A stretch of 64,000 nucleotides of DNA. Origin: Saccopteryx bilineata. Lineage: Eukaryota; Chordata; Mammalia; Chiroptera; Emballonuridae. The notes under the pieces were generated by a model, which saw only the letters and a list, made by a program, of their open reading frames with translations, searched no databases and was not told where the DNA came from. The position numbers and the translations under genes were made by a program. The stretch is from assembly GCF_036850765.1 (NCBI RefSeq), contig NC_089495.1, positions 68,176,410 through 68,240,409 of the forward strand, written 5' to 3'. Below, piece after piece: positions 33,400 to 44,979 of this stretch (position 1 is the stretch's first letter; each line of letters starts with the position of its first letter).

Positions 33400-35925
33400 A
33401 AACTGCGGTTAGGGGGTCACACACACAAAAAAGCAGCAGCTGAAGCTGTGGTACTGGGTTGTAATAGAAATTTTGATGATGAGAAGATCTTTAGCACCAA
33501 AGAGCAAAATATTTTAAATGCCATATATATCATAAGAAATTGTACACAGGACCTGGCTTGGTTATACATTGCATGCAGGTGCAGAAAGAGACAGTAGATG
33601 CTGTACCAAGTGCAACACCTGGGAGAACAGACAGAGAGTTGGAAAAATATGGTATGGTATGGAAAGCATTCCAGGAAGACCATGGATGAAAGAAGATGAC
33701 TTCTCAAACAGAAAATGCAGGCAGGGGATCATAAAAAGAAGCAATATGGTGATTCTGATAATTAAAATGATGATTCTGCAGCTTCAACTTCATTCAGTCA
33801 CAGCATATTCAACCCCAACAAGGGGATATCCCCCTAATGGCACAACCAGGCCTGCCACCAGTTCCAGGAACACCAAGAATGCCTCCAGGGACACCTCTAT
33901 TAATGCAAAGTGTTTCTGCTCTAATGCCAGAAAGGCCATTGTTTATGCCACACATGCCATTTGGATTGGATCATTGGAGAAACTACACCCAATAATTTTG
34001 TGGTGATGCTAATTGGTGGAATGATGCCATCTGGACCAGGAATACCACCTCTGATAATTGGTTTGCCACCAGGTATGCCCCATCCTGTTTCATGTCCTGG
34101 AATTCCTCAAAAGATTCAAGCGTGGGCCATTTCAGTACCAGGTATTTTTTTTTCTTCCTCACCCCACCTTCTTGTCCCCCATTGCCCTACCTTCCTCTGG
34201 GATTTGCTGTCCTCTTATCTGTATATATGTGTTATGTATGTATATTTTACTAATACCTTCACCTTCTCTGATCTCATCCCTTCTTCCCCCTTCCCTATGC
34301 TACCTGTAACCCCACCTCTGCCTCTATTCTAGTCCTCAGTTTACTTTGTTTATTATATTCCACATATAAGTAAGATCATATGATATTTGTTTTTCTCTGC
34401 ATGGCTTATTTCAGTTAACATAATAATTTCCAAGTCCATTCATGTCACTGCAAAAGGTAAGATTTCCTTCTTTTTCAAGGCTGTGTAGTATTCCATTGTG
34501 TATATGTACCACTGCTTTTTAATTCACTCATCTACTAATGGACACTTGGCTGTTTCCAGATCTGATGAGGGGTTAATAAGCAAAATTTATAAAGAACTTC
34601 TAAAATTCAACCCCAGGACGGTAAATAGTCTAATTAAAAAGTGGGCAAGATAACTGAATAGATACTTCTCCAAAGAGGATATACAGATGGCCAATAGGCA
34701 TATGAAAAAAAAAGTTCAACATCATTAATCATCAGAGAAGTGCAAATTAAAAGCAACAGGTATTCTTAATAGACCACCTATGCCAACAGCAACAGTTACT
34801 GTTCCACAGCCTCCAGTTGCTAAACTTCTTTTCCTCAGTTCTGGACAGGCTCTGGCAGCTGTCTAATGACTTGTTGGACTAGATTTCAAGCCCTTAGATA
34901 GTAGCCCTGCAATAACTTCAGAACCCCTGATGCTTATATCCCCTGCTTATACACAGTCTACAGCTTCAAACACTAGCACAACAAATAGCACTGCAGCTAG
35001 ACCAGTGGCTTCAATAACAAATAAGCCTGCTACTCTTACAAGAACCAATACAAGCAGTGAAGTAATCCATCCAGATAAGGATATATTGCTGAAGATAGAA
35101 GGACACAGTTAACTAATATCAGCATAATCATTTCCAAGACAGGCTTCTATTGGTAATCCACCAGTTGAATCAATTGGAAGTATAATGCCACCATAGCCAG
35201 GCATTGCACAGCAACAAGAAATGAGACACTCAGTGCCGTCTCATGGTCAGTGTGGTGGTCAACATCAAGGCATGTACAGTTACCTTCCTGATGCTATGCT
35301 TCCATATGGGCAGGAGCTGCCAATGTTGCCCCCTTACCTAGGTGGGCCTCCTTGATCTCCGATGTGAATGAGACCTCCTATAATGTTACAGGTGACTGTT
35401 TCTGATCTCATTTCATCTAAATTAATAGGTTTAGAGATTAAACCTTCTCTCAATTTGTGCTATTTACATAGTCAAGCTTCCATCAGTGAGACTTCATTGT
35501 GATTTTAACAAATATTACCTCCTCACATACTAGAAATTCTTGGACATTTATTTTACATGAAAAAATTTATTTGGAATAATGAAGGAGGAAATTTTCCTGA
35601 AGTTGCAATTTATACTGTATGTCTTCTTTTGCATGTTTCATTTAGGTTTTTAGCATAAAGCATAGTCAATTTGGTTTGTTATATTGTGAAGCCGCCAGAA
35701 TTGCATGAATATACCACCTTAATAAAGGCAAGATCTGTAAGCTTACATTGCTACTTGAAAAGTTATGCTTTCACTGTATTTCACAGATGCTATTGAACTT
35801 CATGTCCCCAACTTAGCTTGGTGAGGGCTGAAGCTAGTGCCAAATAACATAATTAGAAGTGTGAATGTGTAACAATATTTAATATATTTAGATTTCTTCA
35901 TGTTGCAGGGTTTAGAAATCTAACC
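33400..35925 (+). pseudogene. ZNF207: Processed pseudogene of ZNF207 (BuGZ)
   Basis: ZNF207/BuGZ is a microtubule-associated zinc-finger protein that loads BUB3 at kinetochores and also phase-separates at spindles. The relict follows its coding order without introns: the basic start before the C2H2 fingers (about 33425-33560, degraded CWYCNRDFDDEKI), the acidic and S/Q-rich part (about 33745-33810), the Gly/Met/Pro-rich repeats (33830-34090, GMMPSGPGIPPLI), the Ser/Thr/Ala-rich stretch (34930-35080, AYTQSTASNTSTTNSTAA and KPATL), the Pro/Gly-rich C-terminus (35150-35380), then 3'UTR to about 35925. Many stops and frameshifts are present. An L1 (34147-34756) splits it. It is an L1-mediated retrocopy and not expressed as protein. 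Confidence 0.88.
34147..34756 (-). mobile_element. 5'-truncated, 5'-inverted L1 inside the ZNF207 retrocopy
   Basis: The 3' part of the L1 lies on the minus strand (34147-34560, T-run at 34144-34152). The 5' part is inverted onto the plus strand (34561-34756, 'acagatggccaataggcata' text). CAGGTATT at 34139-34146 and 34757-34764 is the target duplication, and the pseudogene text resumes exactly there. The junction is the usual twin-priming product. Confidence 0.85.
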
Positions 35926-35929
35926 TTTG

Positions 35930-36250
35930 GCCCTGGCCAGTTGGCTCAGCGGATAGTGTCAACCCACATACATGCATCTCAGGGCTAATTCCTGGTCAGG
36001 GCACACATGATTAGTGACCATTTGCTTCTTTTCCCTCCCTCTCCCTATCTGTTTTTTCCCTTCTTGCAGCTAATGGATCGAGTGGTTTGAGCACTAGCCC
36101 TGGGCATTGAGGTTAGCTCAGCTTGTCCGAGCATTGGCCTCAGGTACAGAGGATAGCTTGTTTCAAGCATTGGCCCAGGTGGGCAGTTGCTGGGTGATCT
36201 CGGTTAGGGTGCATGTGGAAGTCTGTTTTGTTATCTCTCCTCATCTCACC
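35930..36250 (+). mobile_element. Diverged SINE type B
   Basis: Head 'ccctggccagttggctcagc', a second head-like 'gctcagcttgtccgagcatt', then 'tgatctcggttagggtgcat' near the end. It is followed by the GGAA microsatellite in place of a simple A-tail. Confidence 0.7.
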
Positions 36251-36587
36251 AGGAAGGAAGGAAGGAAGGGAGGGATGGAGGGAGGAAGGAAGAAAGAAAA
36301 GAAGGAAGGAAGGAAGGAAGGAAGGAAGGAAGGAAGGAAGGAAGGAAGGAAGGAAGGAAGGAAGGAAGGAAAAAAGGAAGGAAGGAAGGAAGGAAGGAAG
36401 GAAGGAAGGAAGGAAGGAAGGAAGGAAGGAAGGAAGGAAGGAAGGAAGGAAAAAAAGAAGGAAGGAAGGAGGGAGGGAGGGAGGGAGGGAAGGAATGAAA
36501 AAAGGAAGGAAGGAAGGAAGGAAGGAAGGAAGGAAGGAAGGAAGGAAGGAAGGAAAAAAGGAAGGAAGGAAGGAAGGAAAGGAAAAT
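36251..36587 (+). repeat. Long (GGAA)n microsatellite
   Basis: About 340 bp of GGAA repeats with a few AAAA and GGGA interruptions. All frames in it (KEGR or LPSF repeats) are artefacts. Confidence 0.97.
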
Positions 36588-36835
36588 TTGACCCACCAAA
36601 CTTAAGTGACATTTCTGTAATGTTAAACTTAATTATCATAAAATAAAATTTAAAAAAGTTTATTGTTGATCACTAAAATTAGGTTTAAATAAATAAACTA
36701 GGTTTTTAAAAATGTATACTCAGAATGAATGTCATGCTTGATTTAGGCATTTCAATCAATTTTAGACTCATTTTAGAATACTCTTATTTCTCTAATTTTT
36801 TTCCTCTCTGTCTTTCTCCATTGGTAGATAATAGA

Positions 36836-36846
36836 AAGATAGATAA

Positions 36847-36888
<42 letters not shown>

Positions 36889-36962
36889 GATAGATAGATA
36901 AAGATAGATGATAGATAGATGATAGATAGATAGATAAATAGATAAATGGATGATAGATAGAT
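36836..36962 (+). repeat. (GATA)n microsatellite
   Basis: GATA/TAGA repeats with TGATAGA and AAAT interruptions. Confidence 0.95.
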
Positions 36963-37239
36963 CTTTCTAAAATTAAGTAATTTGTGTTAAGTAGTAGAAA
37001 GGTTCTTACTTAATTTGAAGTTCTTTTTCAGAATTTTTGGTATTCTCTCTATTCCATCCTCTTGGTTAAAAAAATAAATAAAAATTTTAAGCTAGCAAAT
37101 TAAAAACTATCTAATTTTAATATCCTGAAATTGTGCAAAGTGTCCTCAGTATAACTTGTTGTGTTATTTTTCTATTGTTATTTTAACAAATTACAAAAAA
37201 AACCAACAATGGCTTAAAACAATACAGACATAGTTTCTT

Positions 37240-37280
37240 TTTTTTTTCTTTTTTCTTTTTTTTATTCATTTTAGAGAGGA

Positions 37281-37330
<50 letters not shown>

Positions 37331-37911
37331 ACAGAGAGAAGGGGGGGAGGAGCTGGAAGCATCAACTCCCATATGTGCCTTGACCAGGCAAGCCCAGGGT
37401 TTTTTTGTTTTGTTTTGTTTTTTTTTTTGCATTTTTCTGAAGCTGGAAACAGGGAGAGACAGTCAGACAGACTCCCGCATGCGCCCGACCGGGATCCACC
37501 CGGCACGCCCACCAGGGGGCAACGCTCTGCCCACCAGGGGGCGATGCTCTGCCCATCCTGGGCGTCGCCATGTTGCGACCCTCCTGGGTGTCGCCATGTT
37601 GCGACCAGAGCCACTCTAGCGCCTGGGGCAGAGGCCACAGAGCCATCCCCAGCGCCCGGGCCATCTTTGCTCCAATGGAGCCTTGGCTGCGGGAGGGGAA
37701 GAGAGAGACAGAGAGGAAGGCGCGGCGGAGGGGTGGAGAAGCAAATGGGCGCTTCTCCTATGTGCCCTGGCCGGGAATCGAACCCGGGTCCTCCGCACAC
37801 TAGGCCGACGCTCTACCGCTGAGCCAACCGGCCAGAAGCCCAGGGTTTTGAACTGGCGACCTTGGCATTTCCAGGTCAATGCTTTATCCACTGCGCCACC
37901 ACAGGTCAGGC
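37240..37911 (-). mobile_element. SINE type C, host of an inner SINE
   Basis: Pieces 37240-37389 ((GA)n tail and 'gctggaagcatcaactccca') and 37850-37911 (head, 'cctgacctgtggtggcgcag' on its strand). Target duplication CAGACATAGTTTCTT at 37225-37239 and 37912-37926 is perfect. Confidence 0.92.
37404..37835 (-). mobile_element. SINE type B inserted in SINE type C
   Basis: Well-preserved head at the right: complement reads 'ggctcagcggtagagcgtcg' (A-box) and 'cccgggttcgattcccggcc' (B-box), typical tRNA-like polymerase III boxes. Target duplication AAGCCCAGGGTTTT at 37390-37403 and 37836-37849. The body has two tandem duplications (CCAGGGGGC-GCTCTGCCCA and TGGG-GTCGCCATGTTGCGACC). One of the younger copies here. 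Confidence 0.93.
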
Positions 37912-38339
37912 CAGACATAGTTTCTTATAGTACTAGGCTTAGAAAATCAACATGGATATTAATGGGCTTAAATAAAAATGATGATATCTCTACATGCCTC
38001 TGAAGGCTAGAGAGGAGAAAATCTGTTTCTTTGCTTTTTCTAGATTCTAAAAGCCACTAGAATTTCTTGGTTTGTGGGAACTCTCTCCTTCAATACAGCA
38101 TTGCCCAGTCAAGTTGTTCTTATGAAGTACCATTCTGATACTGTCTTTTCTGTTACTCTACATTGTGATTACACTGATGGAGGGGACAATTCCCCTTGCT
38201 AGGATCCTTAACTGAATTAAAGATGCAAACTCCCTTTGTCCTGTAAAGTAATATATTTAGAAGTTCCATGGATGAGTATTTGAATACCCGAGTCAGGGGC
38301 ATTATCTGCTTACCACAATTTTCTTCTAAAAGAATATCA

Positions 38340-38542
38340 CAAGGATAAAATTCAAATTATTTCTTTTCAAATGTAGCTAAAAATACATTTAGAAACACAA
38401 TCTCAAAGGCACAATCTAAGAAAAAAAGATTTGGTAAACTGGATTAAAATTAAAAATTTCTGCTCTATAAAAGACTGTCAAAAATGAAAACATAAGCCAA
38501 AGGCTGGGAAAAATATTTGCAAAAGACATAACTAATATTTCA
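38340..38542 (+). mobile_element. Old L1 ORF2 fragment, left part
   Basis: Plus-strand L1 text: 'ctgtcaaaaatgaaaacata' and 'ggctgggaaaaatatttgca'. It continues after the ZNF207 UTR copy at about 39050. Confidence 0.7.
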
Positions 38543-39049
38543 TAAACCCTGCAACATGAGGAAATCTAAATATATTAAATATTGTTACACAATCACACTT
38601 CTAATTATGTTATTTGGCACTAGCTACAGCCCTCACCAAGCTGGGTTGGGGACATGAAGTCCAATAGCATCTGTGAAATTCAGTGAAGGCATAACTTTAC
38701 AAGTAGCAATGTAAGCTTACAGAACTTGCTTTTATTTTTTTTAATTTTTTATTTATTCATTTTAAAGAGGAGAGGGAGAGACAGAGAGAGAGAGGAGAGA
38801 CAGAGAGAGAAAAGGGGGGAGGAGCTGGAAGCATCAACTCCCATATGTGCCTTGACCAGGCAAGCCAGGGTTTCGAACCGGCGACCTCAGCATTTCCAGG
38901 TCGACGCTTTATCCACTGCACCACCACAGGTCAGGCTCAGAACTTGCTTTTATTAAGGTGGTATGTTCATGCAATTCTGGCGGCTTCACAATATAACAAA
39001 CCAAATTGACTATGCTTTATGTCTAAAAACCTAAATAAAACATGCAAAA
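38543..39049 (-). pseudogene. ZNF207: Second copy of the ZNF207 3'UTR, inverted
   Basis: Without the SINE at 38737-38937 and its duplicated target, 289 bp match the complement of 35627-35914 with about 14 differences by eye (about 95 percent). No coding part is present. It lies between two pieces of one old L1, and no poly(A)/T tract is visible at the boundaries. Confidence 0.85.
38737..38937 (-). mobile_element. SINE type C
   Basis: Head at the right ('cctgacctgtggtggtgcag' on its strand), GA-rich tail at the left. The 17-bp target duplication CAGAACTTGCTTTTATT is perfect at 38720-38736 and 38938-38954. Confidence 0.93.
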
Positions 39050-39960
39050 AAATCAACAATAAAAATATTTTAAAAACTAGAATAAAGATATACAGATGGT
39101 AAATGAGCATGTGAAAAGATGCTCTACATCTTATATCATCAAGGAAATGTAAATTAAAGTAATGAGCTACTATTTTACACCTATTGTAATGACCAAAACT
39201 CAAAACACTTAATTCACCAAAGGTTGTTGAGAATGAGGAGCAACAGAAACTCTTATTCATTGCTCTTGAAAATGCAAAATGGCATAATTATTTCAGAAGA
39301 CAGATTGGTAGTCTCTTACAAGTTAAACATAGTCTTAGAATATGATTCAGCAATCTCTCTCCTTGGTTTTAACTCAAATGGACTAAACATTTATGTCCAT
39401 GCAAAAACCTGTACACAAACATATATAACAGCTTTAGTCTTAATTACAAAATGTTGGAGCAACCAAATGTCCTTTAATTGGTGAATAGATGAATAAACTC
39501 TGTTACATTCTAACAATGGAAACATACACAGCACTAAAATAAATAAATAAATAAATAAATAAGTAAATAAATGCATGCTGTCAAGCCAAAAAGAAAAAAA
39601 TAGGTGAACCTTAAAAACATTACTAAATTTAAAAAGCCAATCTGAAAAGTCTATGTTCTATGCGATTTCAACTATATTACATTCTGGAAAAGGAAAAACT
39701 GTGGATACAATAAAAAGATCAGTTGTTGCCAGGGAGAGAAAGAAGGAATGAATAGGTGGAATACAGAGGATTTTTAGGGCAGTAAAACTACTCTGTATGA
39801 TACTATAGTGGTGGATATATGTTATTATGTATTTGTCTAAAACCATGGAATGTACAACCAAAAATGGTCTGTGTTGTAAAGTATGGAGTCTAAGTAAGTG
39901 ATTATGATGTTTCATTGTTGATTAATCTTTAATTAAAAAAAAGAAAAAGAAAAAAGAAAA
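39050..39960 (+). mobile_element. Old L1 ORF2 C-terminus and 3'UTR
   Basis: Plus-strand order: 'atatacagatggtaaatgag', 'ctattttacacctattgtaa', 'cctttaattggtgaatagat', then a 3'UTR with 'tcagttgttgccagggagag' and an A-rich end. An (AAAT)n run lies at about 39537-39570. Confidence 0.75.
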
Positions 39961-40290
39961 CACAGAAGCAAAACCATTCTGATGAGTGACTCTAATAATG
40001 GACAGGCTATTCATGTGCGTGGGCTGGGGTATATGGGAAATTTCTGCACCTGCCATAAAAGTATGCTTTCAATCTAAAACTGCTTTAAAAAATAAGTCTA
40101 TTAAAATACATTTAAAGCTTAAACAAATTTAGTTTGATTCAGTAGGATTGAATTTAGTTAAAATATCGTGAGTATTGCATTGTACTAGACATTGTTATGG
40201 GTATTGATAATTTAAAATCTTAATATTAGAAATGACACCATTTTTTTCTGACATGCTGTTTGCAAAGAGTATTTTTAGATTTCTGTATAT
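39961..40290. other. Unassigned DNA
   Basis: Nothing recognisable. Confidence 0.5.
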
Positions 40291-40302
40291 TCCAAGATAG
40301 TT

Positions 40303-40668
40303 TATTATTATTTATTTTTATTTTTTTATGACAGAGACAAAGAAAGAGACAGAGAGAGAGACAGACAGGAAGGGAGAGAGATGAGAAGCATCAATTCTTC
40401 GTTGCAGCATCTTAGTTGTTCACTGATTGCTTTCTCATATGTGCCTTGACCAGGGGGATACAGCAGAGCAAGTGATCACTTGTTCAAAGCTAGTGACCAT
40501 AGGGTCACATCTATGTTCCCATGCTCAAGCCAACAACCCTGTGCTCAAACCAGTGAGCCAGCACTCAAACAGATGAGCCCATACTCAAACCAGCAACCTC
40601 GGGGTTTTAATCCTGGGTCCTCTGCATCCCAGTCTGATGATCTATTCACTGCGTCACCACCTAGTCAG
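40303..40668 (-). mobile_element. SINE type A
   Basis: Head at the right ('gcctgactaggtggtgacgc' on its strand), GA-rich tail at about 40330-40380. The imperfect target CCAAGATAGTTT / CCAAGATAATTT flanks it at about 40291-40302 and 40670-40681. Confidence 0.88.
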
Positions 40669-40681
40669 GCCAAGATAATTT

Positions 40682-41910
40682 CTAATTGCTACTTATGATA
40701 TTAAGCCAGTTTTGCTGAAATTATGTTATTTTCTTTTTTCTGGACCTGACTATGTTATTTCTAGTTCTATACAGCAAGTTCTATTATTCTTTAAGACCTA
40801 AATTAAATGCTCCCTCCTTGTGACCTTATGCAGTTATTCTAGGCATACCACATTCTTTCTTCTGTGGTTTCAGAGATCTCTTGTCTTTAATATCTGCTGT
40901 TATATTGTATAACATCTATTTATTAATTTAAATAGTCATGTCTTCCACTGAGGACTCTTAGAAATGAAAAGAATATGATATTTACCTCTTTAATACCTTT
41001 AACTTACATAGATACTAGCAGCAAATGGAATGTGCTCCATAAGCATATACTGTTTATTAAGTTAGCAATTAAATACAGATAATTGGATCATAGAGTTAAT
41101 AATAAAGAAAAATACATATATTACAAGGTAATTTTATACAAACACTAATTATTTAAATATGACCTTCCCTCACCTGCCTCTTGTTTTTCATTTCACTAGC
41201 TTTTAATATTAAGCCCAGTCACAGTAGGAATTTTACATTTTGTACTATAGTCCCTCCAGGTGATCATAAATATAGTAGAGTTTTATGTAAAAGCAGTTGA
41301 CTCTATATTTCTGGAAGTCACTCTCAGAGTTTTCACCCAGGGGTTTATTGTGCTGAAAGTCTTAAAGAGTCATTTTCATGTCAACTAGTACACTCTATAG
41401 TACTTTGCAATAAGTGACTCTGGGCTGATTCCTTTTGTTCTCTAAGTATCATCATTTCTAAAGGAATCCATTATAACTAGATGGCATTCATGTTATTTGA
41501 ATATCTGCTGACAGTTAAAGAACTATTTCTGTTCTATCATGCCATTTATGTTTATTCAATGCATGCTAAAATTTCTCTGAGATTCCTGGGGGAAAAATGA
41601 TTTTAAATTTTCATCTTAGCTTTTACAACTCAGTAAAAGAATAAGACTAAAAAAAAAAAAATTAAACGTAGCAATCAATCAAGTGGTCATTTCATAATAA
41701 GCATGCAATATTAACATGTGTCTTTGAGCTTAATATGCATTCATATTTGGATATAAATAATAGGATTTCTTTGCTGCCAATAAAGTCACCACCTTCTGAT
41801 ATAACTGCTATTTCTTTACTTGGTTGGCCCTTGATATTAAGGACCATTAAATAGGAAAGTTAATTTTCTGCATCATTGTATAACTTGACAGTAAAGTCTT
41901 GCTTTAAAAA
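40682..41910. other. Unassigned DNA
   Basis: No gene or repeat recognised. Confidence 0.5.
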
Positions 41911-41914
41911 AAGC

Positions 41915-42202
41915 TAGGAACTGACTGGTGGTGATGCAATAGATAAGAGCATCAACCTGAGACATTCCTAGGTTGCTGGCTTGAGCATGGTGTTAGCAGC
42001 TTGAGCACACCGTTGCCTACTTGAGTTCAGGAATGATCTTCATGATCCTATCCTTGCTGACTTGAGCCCAAGGTTGCTGAATTGAGCAAGAGGTCCCTAA
42101 TGAATGAACAACTAAAGTGATGCAACTACAAGTTGATGCATCTCATCTCTCTCCCTTCCTGTCTCTTATCTACCATCTTCCCCCCCCCCACCAAAAAAAA
42201 AA
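41915..42202 (+). mobile_element. SINE type A, plus strand, diverged
   Basis: Head 'ctgactggtggtgatgcaat', body with 'cttgagcccaaggttgctga' and 'gatgcatctcatctctctcc', then C-run and A-run. Target duplication not clear. Confidence 0.8.
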
Positions 42203-43674
42203 GCCAAAGATAAGGGTGAAAAAAAGTGAGAATTGTTTAGATTAATATTTTGTTTTTAAATAGATAGTCACCTCATTAAGACAAAATATTAGGAAAAGGT
42301 GCCTATTTAGTTTGTTCCACTTGAGGGGATATACACACAGAAATGGGCAAAAATAAGTTTATAAAGAACTCTGTGCAAATGTGTCTTGAATACTTGAATA
42401 TAGCAAGTAGACTATAAGAATGTAAATAATGAAGGCTGACAATTAGAACATTTAAGAGATTGTTTACTGTGTCATTGTGACATTCTTCTGCATTAATAAA
42501 GCTATTGTAATAATTATAACTTGTATGGCTTTTTCCATACAAACAACTATAAATCTTTTTTATTCCACCCTGTATATACCTCCACATAATAGAATTATTA
42601 GTTCTTCCCTCCCTAGAGCTAGAACAACAAAATTCTTGTTGTAGGTCAGTCAGATTACTTACTCAGACATAACACACGTACTGAGAATATATAAAATGAT
42701 TTAGGTGCTAGGGCACTTTTGTATACCAAGTTCCCCTAGAAGAGTTTTTTGTATTACTAACCATTTATCACTCTTTGACTTATATTGAGAAAATACTCTT
42801 TCAGTCTCCAAAATGTTGAATTTAAAGATAAACCAACACCCTACTCAAAATATTACTTCTTAATTTACTTATATCCCATATTTTTTCCTTTGTTTTGGCT
42901 GGCAATCTAGATGATGTAACTGTCCGACAGATCTGCATCACTGTCTAGTTTCCATGAATGTATTTCCTTTGATGCCATAAAAACAAGTTGGCCTTTTTTT
43001 TCAGTATAGCAATACTGCTGACACACTGCCCATGTGAAGATTCAAGGAATTCTTCAGAAAAAGCCTGGCTCAGCTGACAAAGTTAGATACATTCAAATCC
43101 CAACTTTTAAATAACTCCAAACAATTCTGGAGTCATCACAGTTTCTCTGTAGTATATTAATTTCTTCAAATTCTAAAAGCATAATGAGTTGTGATTCTTA
43201 AACTTTGATTTCATTAATGTCTTACTAAATTTTAATAATCAGAATATAATTTTATACCTGTGAAGTATTACCACAAGGCTTTGGTTTTATTTAGATCTAA
43301 TACATTTCTGAGTAAAGATAGGATAATATTATATAGAGATGCAGCCACTGAGATCCTTTTATTAGGATCCTTTATATTATTTAAGTTTGAAGAACTTAAG
43401 TAATATAAATTCTTGAATATACTTTTACCTTCTATATAGTTATATTACTTTTATTGCTTTCCTGAATGTACTTAGTTATTATTACCTATTTATATTAACA
43501 GAAAACCTGCATTTTTAGAATCAAAAATAGCATTATTTTTTAATTTTAAATTAAATTTAACAGAGTGACAATAATAAGAATACATAGGTTTTAGTTGAAC
43601 ATCTTTATAGCATTTGAATTGTTGTGTTGTGTGCCCATCACGCAAAAGTCAAATCATTTTTTAAAATGTTTGAA
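42203..43674. other. Unassigned DNA
   Basis: No gene or repeat recognised. Small near-palindromes such as 'aggatccttttattaggatcc' occur, with no further context. Confidence 0.5.
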
Positions 43675-43685
43675 AGCACAGTTGG

Positions 43686-44020
43686 CACTGGCCAGTTGGT
43701 TCAGTGGATGGAGTTTTGGCTCAGCATATGGACATGCTGGATTGATTCCTGTTCAGGGTACACAAAAGAAGCCAGCATCTGCTTCTCTCTTCCTCCCTCT
43801 CCTCCTTGTCTCCCTCTTCTCCCCACTCCACAGCCAGTGGCTTGATTTATTTGAATGTGGTTCAAGTCACTGAGGATAAGTGGTTGGTTCCAGCATCAGC
43901 CTCAGGTTCTAAAAATAGTTTGGTTGATTGGAGCATTGGCCCAAGATGGGTGGACGCTAGTCAAGGAACATGCAGAAATCTGTCTCACTATCTACACTCA
44001 TCTCACTTAAAAAAAAAAAA
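43686..44020 (+). mobile_element. SINE type B, plus strand
   Basis: Head 'cactggccagttggttcagt'; body with a CT-rich block and 'ggttccagcatcagcctcag'; A-run at 44009-44020. Target CACAGTTGG / TACAGTTGG at about 43677-43685 and 44022-44030. Confidence 0.85.
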
Positions 44021-44307
44021 GTACAGTTGGTTAGCATCATCCATTTTCTAAGTTTTTATTTTGGTTGAGATCACATTTAATTCATGGGACAATTTAAGAA
44101 CAATTGACATTATGAAGTCATCGTCTCCATTGCCATGTTGTGTCTTTTTTATTAATTTAAATGTTCCTTTCCATAACTAATAGGTTTTAAGGTTAATGTG
44201 TTTACTTTTTGTCTGCTTGCTTATTGTCTACATTTTTCTGTAAACCATTTATTAGGTGTATCTCTTTATAAACAATATATTTTATTGTTATTAAAACATA
44301 ATTACTT

Positions 44308-44618
44308 TATTTTGCGAGAGAGATAGAGACAGAGTGACAGAGAGACAGACAGACAGGAAGGGAGAGAGATGAGAAGCATCAATTCTTAATTGCAGCACCT
44401 TACTTGTTCATTGATTGCTTCCTCATATATGCCTTGACTGGGGGGCTCCAGCAGAGCGAGTGACCTCTTGCTCAAGTCAGCAACCTTGGGCTTAAGCTGG
44501 TGAGCCTGCACTCAAGCCAGATGAGCCCATGCTCGAGCCAGTGATTTCAGGGTTTTGAATCTGGGTCCCCTGCACCTCAGGCTGACACTCTATCCACTGC
44601 ACCCTGCTTGGTCAGGTG
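44308..44618 (-). mobile_element. SINE type A
   Basis: Head at the right, GA-rich tail at the left, body 'tgccttgactggggggctcc'. Target AAAACAT(A/G)ATTA(C/T)TT at 44293-44307 and 44619-44633. Confidence 0.9.
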
Positions 44619-44979
44619 AAAACATGATTATTTAATTGTTTTAACTTGTATATAGACCCATGTTCTTATTTCTTTATGATTCCAATTATTTTTTATATTA
44701 TTAATTCATTGTGTTTACATAGATTCTAATGTCACTCGTGTTCCCCAGTACCTCCTCCCTGTCTTCCTCCCCATACCACCCTCACCCCTTCCCTCCAGGA
44801 TTTGTTTTTCTGCTCTCGTCCCATCCTATCACCCAATCATTCCCTTTTCCTTTGTCTGCTTTCCTTCTGGATCCTTTGATCCTGCCTCTGTCTCTGTTCC
44901 ACTCCTCAGTTCATATTGTTCGTCGGATTTCTCATATGAGTGAGGTCATATGATATTTTTTTTCACTGCCTGGCTTATT

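Larger units (their letters stand above)
37140..38325 (-). mobile_element. MLT1-type MaLR solo LTR carrying nested SINEs
   Basis: The left part (37140-37239) has 'attgttattttaacaaatta' and 'ggcttaaaacaa'. The right part (37912-38325) has 'ctttttctagattctaaaag', 'tgtgattacactgat' and 'gcattatctgcttaccaca'. Together they follow the complement of an MLT1 LTR. The type C SINE and its inner type B SINE interrupt it. Confidence 0.7.

Noticed and set aside
33400..35400. Possible functional zinc-finger gene
   Set aside because: Numerous stops and frameshifts, no introns and an L1 in the coding part mark it as a processed pseudogene.
36107..36646. 179-residue frame, Lys/Glu/Gly/Arg-rich
   Set aside because: It is translation of the GGAA microsatellite; frames on both strands are equally open.
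36251..36962. Regular repeats that might suggest a CRISPR-like array
   Set aside because: They are simple tetranucleotide microsatellites without unique spacers, in a mammalian genome.
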